Shown here: piece after piece, positions 4,701 to 8,006 of the stretch
How positions within the stretch are numbered: position 1 is the stretch's first letter
How the letters are laid out: every line of letters begins with the position of its first letter
DNA from: an uncultured Eubacteriales bacterium
GTDB taxonomy: Bacteria; Bacillota; Clostridia; Oscillospirales; QAKW01
Assembly: GCA_902492505.1 (NCBI GenBank)
Contig: CABULU010000055.1
Coordinates: 1 to 8,006 of the forward strand
DNA length: 8,006 nt
Reading direction: 5' to 3'
Notes under the pieces: model-generated
What the model was told of the DNA's origin: nothing
Seen by the model: only the letters and a program-made list of their open reading frames with translations
Databases searched by the model: none
Made by a program: the position numbers and the translations under genes

Positions 4701-6514
4701 TGAACGCGGTAATTCAATACATACTGTACCTTGCCGTTCTTGTTATCCTTGCCATTCCGCTGGGCGCGTACATAAAAAAGGCAATGAACGGCGAAAAAAC
4801 TTTTCTTTCAAAAATTCTCTCACCGTGTGAAAACGCAGTATACAAAGTAATGCGTGTAAACAAGGACGAGCAAATGAACTGGAAAAAATATGCCGTTTCG
4901 GTGCTTATTTTTTCCGGAATAGGTCTTGTATTTTTATTTTTACTCCAGATTTTACAAGGATTTTTACCGGGAAACCCGCAGGGACTGCCCGGTGTGAAGT
5001 GGGATTTATCTTTTAATACCGCATCAAGTTTTGTAACCAATACCAACTGGCAGGCATATACGGGCGAATCTACATTAAGTTATCTTTCGCAGACACTGGG
5101 GCTTACAGTACAGAACTTTGTATCCGCCGCAACCGGAATTGCGGTGCTGTTTGCCCTGATACGCGGATTTATAAAGGTAAATACCGATGGGCTGGGAAGC
5201 TTTTGGGTTGACCTGACAAGGGCGACCATTCATGTACTTTTACCGCTGAACCTTATAATTGCAGTTGCGCTTGCGGGAGGCGGCGTAATCCAAAATCTTA
5301 AGGGCGCCCAAACCGTTACACTGATTGAACCCATTGCGGTAAACACCGATGGAGAAATTATTGAAAACGCTGAAATAGATACCGAGACAAACACCGTAAC
5401 GGTAAACGGCAAGCCTGTGGCAAATGCGGAAATCATTACCGAGCAGTTTGTTCCGATGGGACCTGCCGCAAGCCAGGTTGCAATCAAGCAAACAGGTACA
5501 AACGGAGGCGGATTTATGGGTGTGAATTCCGCTCATCCTCTTGAAAATCCAAATTCCTTTACAAACCTGCTTGAAATGATATCCATTCTGTTGATACCCG
5601 CAGCACTATGCTTTACCTTTGGCAAAATGATAAAGGACAGGAAACAGGGAACTGCGATTTTTTTTGCAATGTTCATTATGCTTGCCGTGACGTTAAGCGT
5701 AATTGCATTCAACGAACATGCGGCAACTCCGCAGCTTGAGCAAAGCGGCACGGTAGATGTATCTATGATTAATCAGGCGGGCGGCAACATGGAGGGCAAA
5801 GAAACCCGATTCGGAATAGCAGCCTCTTCTACGTGGGCTGCATTCACAACAGCTGCCTCCAACGGCTCGGTCAACTCCATGCACAATAGCTATACTCCGC
5901 TTGGCGGTATGATTACCATGCTTCAGATGCAACTCGGAGAGGTCATTTTCGGCGGTGTGGGATGCGGACTGTACGGAATGCTTGCATTTGCAATTCTGAC
6001 AGTTTTTATCGCCGGTCTTATGGTCGGCAGAACACCGGAGTTCTTAGGTAAAAAGATAGAACCGTATGAAATGAAATGGGCTGCTTTGGTTTGTCTTGCT
6101 ACTCCCATCGCAATTTTGGCGGGAAGCGGAATCGCCGCGGTATTTCCCGGTATAGAGCAGAGTCTGAATAACGCAGGCGCACACGGCTTTTCGGAATTGC
6201 TTTATACCTACTCATCGGCAGGCGGCAATAACGGTTCGGCTTTTGCCGGCTTTAACGCCAACACTGTTTTCCTGAATATATCGCTCGGACTGGTTATGCT
6301 GTTTGTTCGTTTTCTTCCTATTATAGGAACGCTTGCCATTGCAGGAAGTCTTGCCGGCAAGAAAAAAATTGCCAAAACAGCCGGAACGCTGTCAACAACA
6401 AACGCAATGTTTGTGTTCCTTCTGATTTTCGTAGTTTTGCTTGTCGGTGCTCTGAGCTTCTTCCCTGCGCTGGCGCTCGGTCCGATTGCAGAGTTTTTCC
6501 AAAGTATCATATAG
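4700..6514 (+). CDS. kdpA: K+-transporting ATPase subunit A (potassium-binding channel subunit)
   Basis: KdpA is the membrane subunit that selects and takes up K+. It belongs to the superfamily of K+ transporters with four pore repeats. I chose ATG 4700 rather than an upstream in-frame codon at 4640, which lies inside kdpF. AAAGGAG (4683-4689) is ten bases before it, and the product then begins MNAVIQYILYLAVLVILAIP as a first membrane helix. The four filter regions are visible at about 113-123 (TNTNWQAYTGE), 267-272 (TNGGGF), 383-392 (TTAASNGSVN) and 510-517 (NNGSAFAG). The 604 residues exceed the 557 of E. coli. Much of the excess is a polar segment at about 211-247, rich in Asn, Glu and Thr, just before the second pore loop (VPMGPAASQ), which should face outside. 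kdpB follows 12 bases downstream. Confidence 0.97.
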   Translation: MNAVIQYILYLAVLVILAIPLGAYIKKAMNGEKTFLSKILSPCENAVYKVMRVNKDEQMNWKKYAVSVLIFSGIGLVFLFLLQILQGFLPGNPQGLPGVKWDLSFNTASSFVTNTNWQAYTGESTLSYLSQTLGLTVQNFVSAATGIAVLFALIRGFIKVNTDGLGSFWVDLTRATIHVLLPLNLIIAVALAGGGVIQNLKGAQTVTLIEPIAVNTDGEIIENAEIDTETNTVTVNGKPVANAEIITEQFVPMGPAASQVAIKQTGTNGGGFMGVNSAHPLENPNSFTNLLEMISILLIPAALCFTFGKMIKDRKQGTAIFFAMFIMLAVTLSVIAFNEHAATPQLEQSGTVDVSMINQAGGNMEGKETRFGIAASSTWAAFTTAASNGSVNSMHNSYTPLGGMITMLQMQLGEVIFGGVGCGLYGMLAFAILTVFIAGLMVGRTPEFLGKKIEPYEMKWAALVCLATPIAILAGSGIAAVFPGIEQSLNNAGAHGFSELLYTYSSAGGNNGSAFAGFNANTVFLNISLGLVMLFVRFLPIIGTLAIAGSLAGKKKIAKTAGTLSTTNAMFVFLLIFVVLLVGALSFFPALALGPIAEFFQSII

Positions 6515-6526
6515 GGAGGTACTGTT

Positions 6527-8006
6527 ATGGCAAAAAAATCGAAAAATGCTTTTGCCGATAAGAAAATGTTCGGCAGAGCGGTTACAGAATCCTTTATTAA
6601 ACTAAATCCTAAAACACAGGTGCAAAACCCCGTGATGCTATTGGTCTATATCTCGGCAATACTGACAACCGGGCTGTGGATTATCTCCTTTTTCGGTTTT
6701 CGGGACGCCTCCGCGGGGTATACACTTACAATCTCAGTAATACTATGGTTTACCTGTATTTTTGCAAACTTTGCAGAAGCCATTGCCGAAGGACGCGGTA
6801 AAGCACAGGCAGATTCGCTGCGTGCCGCAAAAAAAGACGTAAAGGCAAACAAAATTCCTTCACCCGATAAAAAGGACGTCATAACCCCGGTATCATCCGC
6901 CTTACTGAAAAAAGGAGATTTGGTTATTGTAAAGGCGGGAGAACAAATCCCCGGCGACGGCGAGGTAATAGAGGGTGCAGCTTCTGTTGACGAAAGCGCA
7001 ATCACCGGCGAATCGGCTCCTGTAATCCGTGAGGCGGGCGGCGACAGAAGCGCCGTCACCGGAGGCACGACGGTTATCTCAGACTGGATAGTTGTTCAAA
7101 TAACAAGCGAAGCGGGAGACAGCTTCCTTGACAAGATGATTGCTATGGTTGAAGGTGCAGCAAGAAAAAAGACTCCAAATGAAATCGCCTTGCAGATTTT
7201 TCTTGTTTCACTCTCCATAATCTTTATTCTGGTAACAATGTCGCTTTATACCTACTCTGTTTTTTCCGCCGAGCAGGCGGGGATAGATAACCCTACATCA
7301 GTCACCACACTGTTGGCACTGCTTGTATGTCTCGCTCCCACTACTATCGGCGCTCTGCTGTCGGCAATCGGAATAGCCGGCATGTCAAGGCTTAATCAGG
7401 CAAATGTACTTGCCATGAGCGGCAGGGCAATAGAAGCCGCCGGAGATGTCGATATCCTGATGCTGGATAAAACAGGAACAATTACTCTTGGCAACCGCCA
7501 GGCTCACGCGTTTATCCCGGTAGACGGCGTCAGCGAACAGGAGCTTGCCGATGCGGCACAGCTTTCCTCACTCGCAGACGAGACGCCCGAGGGCAGAAGC
7601 GTTGTAATTCTTGCAAAAGAAAAGTACGGAATAAGAAGCAGAGAATTATCCGATAAAAAAATGACCTTTATTCCCTTTTCTGCCAAAACGCGCATGAGCG
7701 GTGTGGATTTTGACGGCAACGAAATCCGTAAGGGTGCGGCAGAGACAATGCAGGAGTATGTCACCGCGGCAGGCGGCGTTTATTCAGAGGAATGCGACCG
7801 CATTGTACAGGATATTTCAAAGGATGGCGGCACTCCCCTTGTGGTTTCGAAAAACCATAAAATCCTCGGAGTTATCCACCTTAAAGATATTATCAAACAG
7901 GGTGTAAAAGAAAAGTTTGCCGACCTTAGAAAAATGGGCATTAAAACCATTATGATTACCGGCGACAATCCCATGACTGCGGCTGCAATTGCGGCAGAGG
8001 CGGGGG
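6527..8006 (+). CDS. kdpB: K+-transporting P-type ATPase subunit B, 3'-truncated
   Basis: KdpB is the P-type ATPase subunit that hydrolyses ATP to drive K+ uptake through KdpA. The first 493 residues are present of about 680-700, and the frame is open to the window end. ATG 6527 has GGAGG (6515-6519) seven bases upstream. Landmarks in order are TGES (160-163) of the actuator domain, RKKTPNEIAL (213-222), CLAPTTIGALLSAIGIAG (268-285, membrane helix with the KdpB-specific proline turn), DKTGT with phosphorylated Asp314 (Asp307 in E. coli), SAKTRMSG and RKGA of the nucleotide domain, and TGDN at 478-481. Ser163 aligns with E. coli Ser162, whose phosphorylation inhibits the pump at high K+. All catalytic motifs are intact. 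The rest of kdpB, kdpC and possibly kdpD/kdpE should follow. Confidence 0.97.
   Translation, partial: MAKKSKNAFADKKMFGRAVTESFIKLNPKTQVQNPVMLLVYISAILTTGLWIISFFGFRDASAGYTLTISVILWFTCIFANFAEAIAEGRGKAQADSLRAAKKDVKANKIPSPDKKDVITPVSSALLKKGDLVIVKAGEQIPGDGEVIEGAASVDESAITGESAPVIREAGGDRSAVTGGTTVISDWIVVQITSEAGDSFLDKMIAMVEGAARKKTPNEIALQIFLVSLSIIFILVTMSLYTYSVFSAEQAGIDNPTSVTTLLALLVCLAPTTIGALLSAIGIAGMSRLNQANVLAMSGRAIEAAGDVDILMLDKTGTITLGNRQAHAFIPVDGVSEQELADAAQLSSLADETPEGRSVVILAKEKYGIRSRELSDKKMTFIPFSAKTRMSGVDFDGNEIRKGAAETMQEYVTAAGGVYSEECDRIVQDISKDGGTPLVVSKNHKILGVIHLKDIIKQGVKEKFADLRKMGIKTIMITGDNPMTAAAIAAEAG

Noticed and set aside
6646..7068. 140-codon minus-strand frame inside kdpB
   Set aside because: It is antisense to the well-conserved kdpB frame, and its Ser/Pro/Ala-rich product is a typical shadow translation.

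Overview
The window looks like chromosomal DNA of a spore-forming Clostridia-type Firmicute. The signs are a SpoIIID-type sporulation regulator, the Firmicutes order infC-rpmI-rplT behind an attenuator-like leader, strong GGAGG ribosome-binding sites, AT-rich intergenic DNA and a CCA-encoding tRNA-Thr. No mobile element, CRISPR array or phage gene was seen. Most of the window is ordinary core-genome content, and I do not see an obvious new multi-gene system.

Layout: (1) 2-676 (+), the 3' two thirds of an ApbE-type FAD:protein FMN transferase gene, cut by the window start. (2) 742-999 (+), spoIIID, whose ribosome-binding site lies inside the 3' arm of the apbE terminator hairpin. (3) 1081-2197 (-), the translation operon infC-rpmI-rplT. 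It has a good promoter at 2362-2390 and a leader of roughly 150 nt with several hairpins and an intrinsic terminator just before infC. IF-3 most likely starts at a rare ATA codon. (4) 2483-2558 (+), tRNA-Thr(GGT) with its own promoter and a strong terminator. (5) 2614-3818 (-), grpB (UPF0157) and mtnN (MTA/SAH nucleosidase), joined by an ATGA overlap. (6) 3915-4355 (-), a small XRE-type regulator followed by a 72-codon reading frame that has an ideal ribosome-binding site but no ATG, GTG or TTG start; its best start is ATT. (7) 4356-4610, an AT-rich divergent control region with several inverted repeats. (8) 4611-8006 (+), kdpF-kdpA-kdpB, the high-affinity K+-importing P-type ATPase, with kdpB running off the end.

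How the genes work together: KdpF, KdpA and KdpB are subunits of one membrane complex, and kdpC plus probably kdpD/kdpE would be expected beyond 8006. IF-3, L35 and L20 form the classic autoregulated translation operon, in which L20 represses through the leader in Bacillus and IF-3 may respond to its own weak start codon as in E. coli. The mtnN product removes methylthioadenosine and S-adenosylhomocysteine; why it is coupled to grpB is unknown.

The most unusual features are the ATT-start small gene beside xre, the ATA start of infC, and the overlap of the apbE terminator with the spoIIID translation start.
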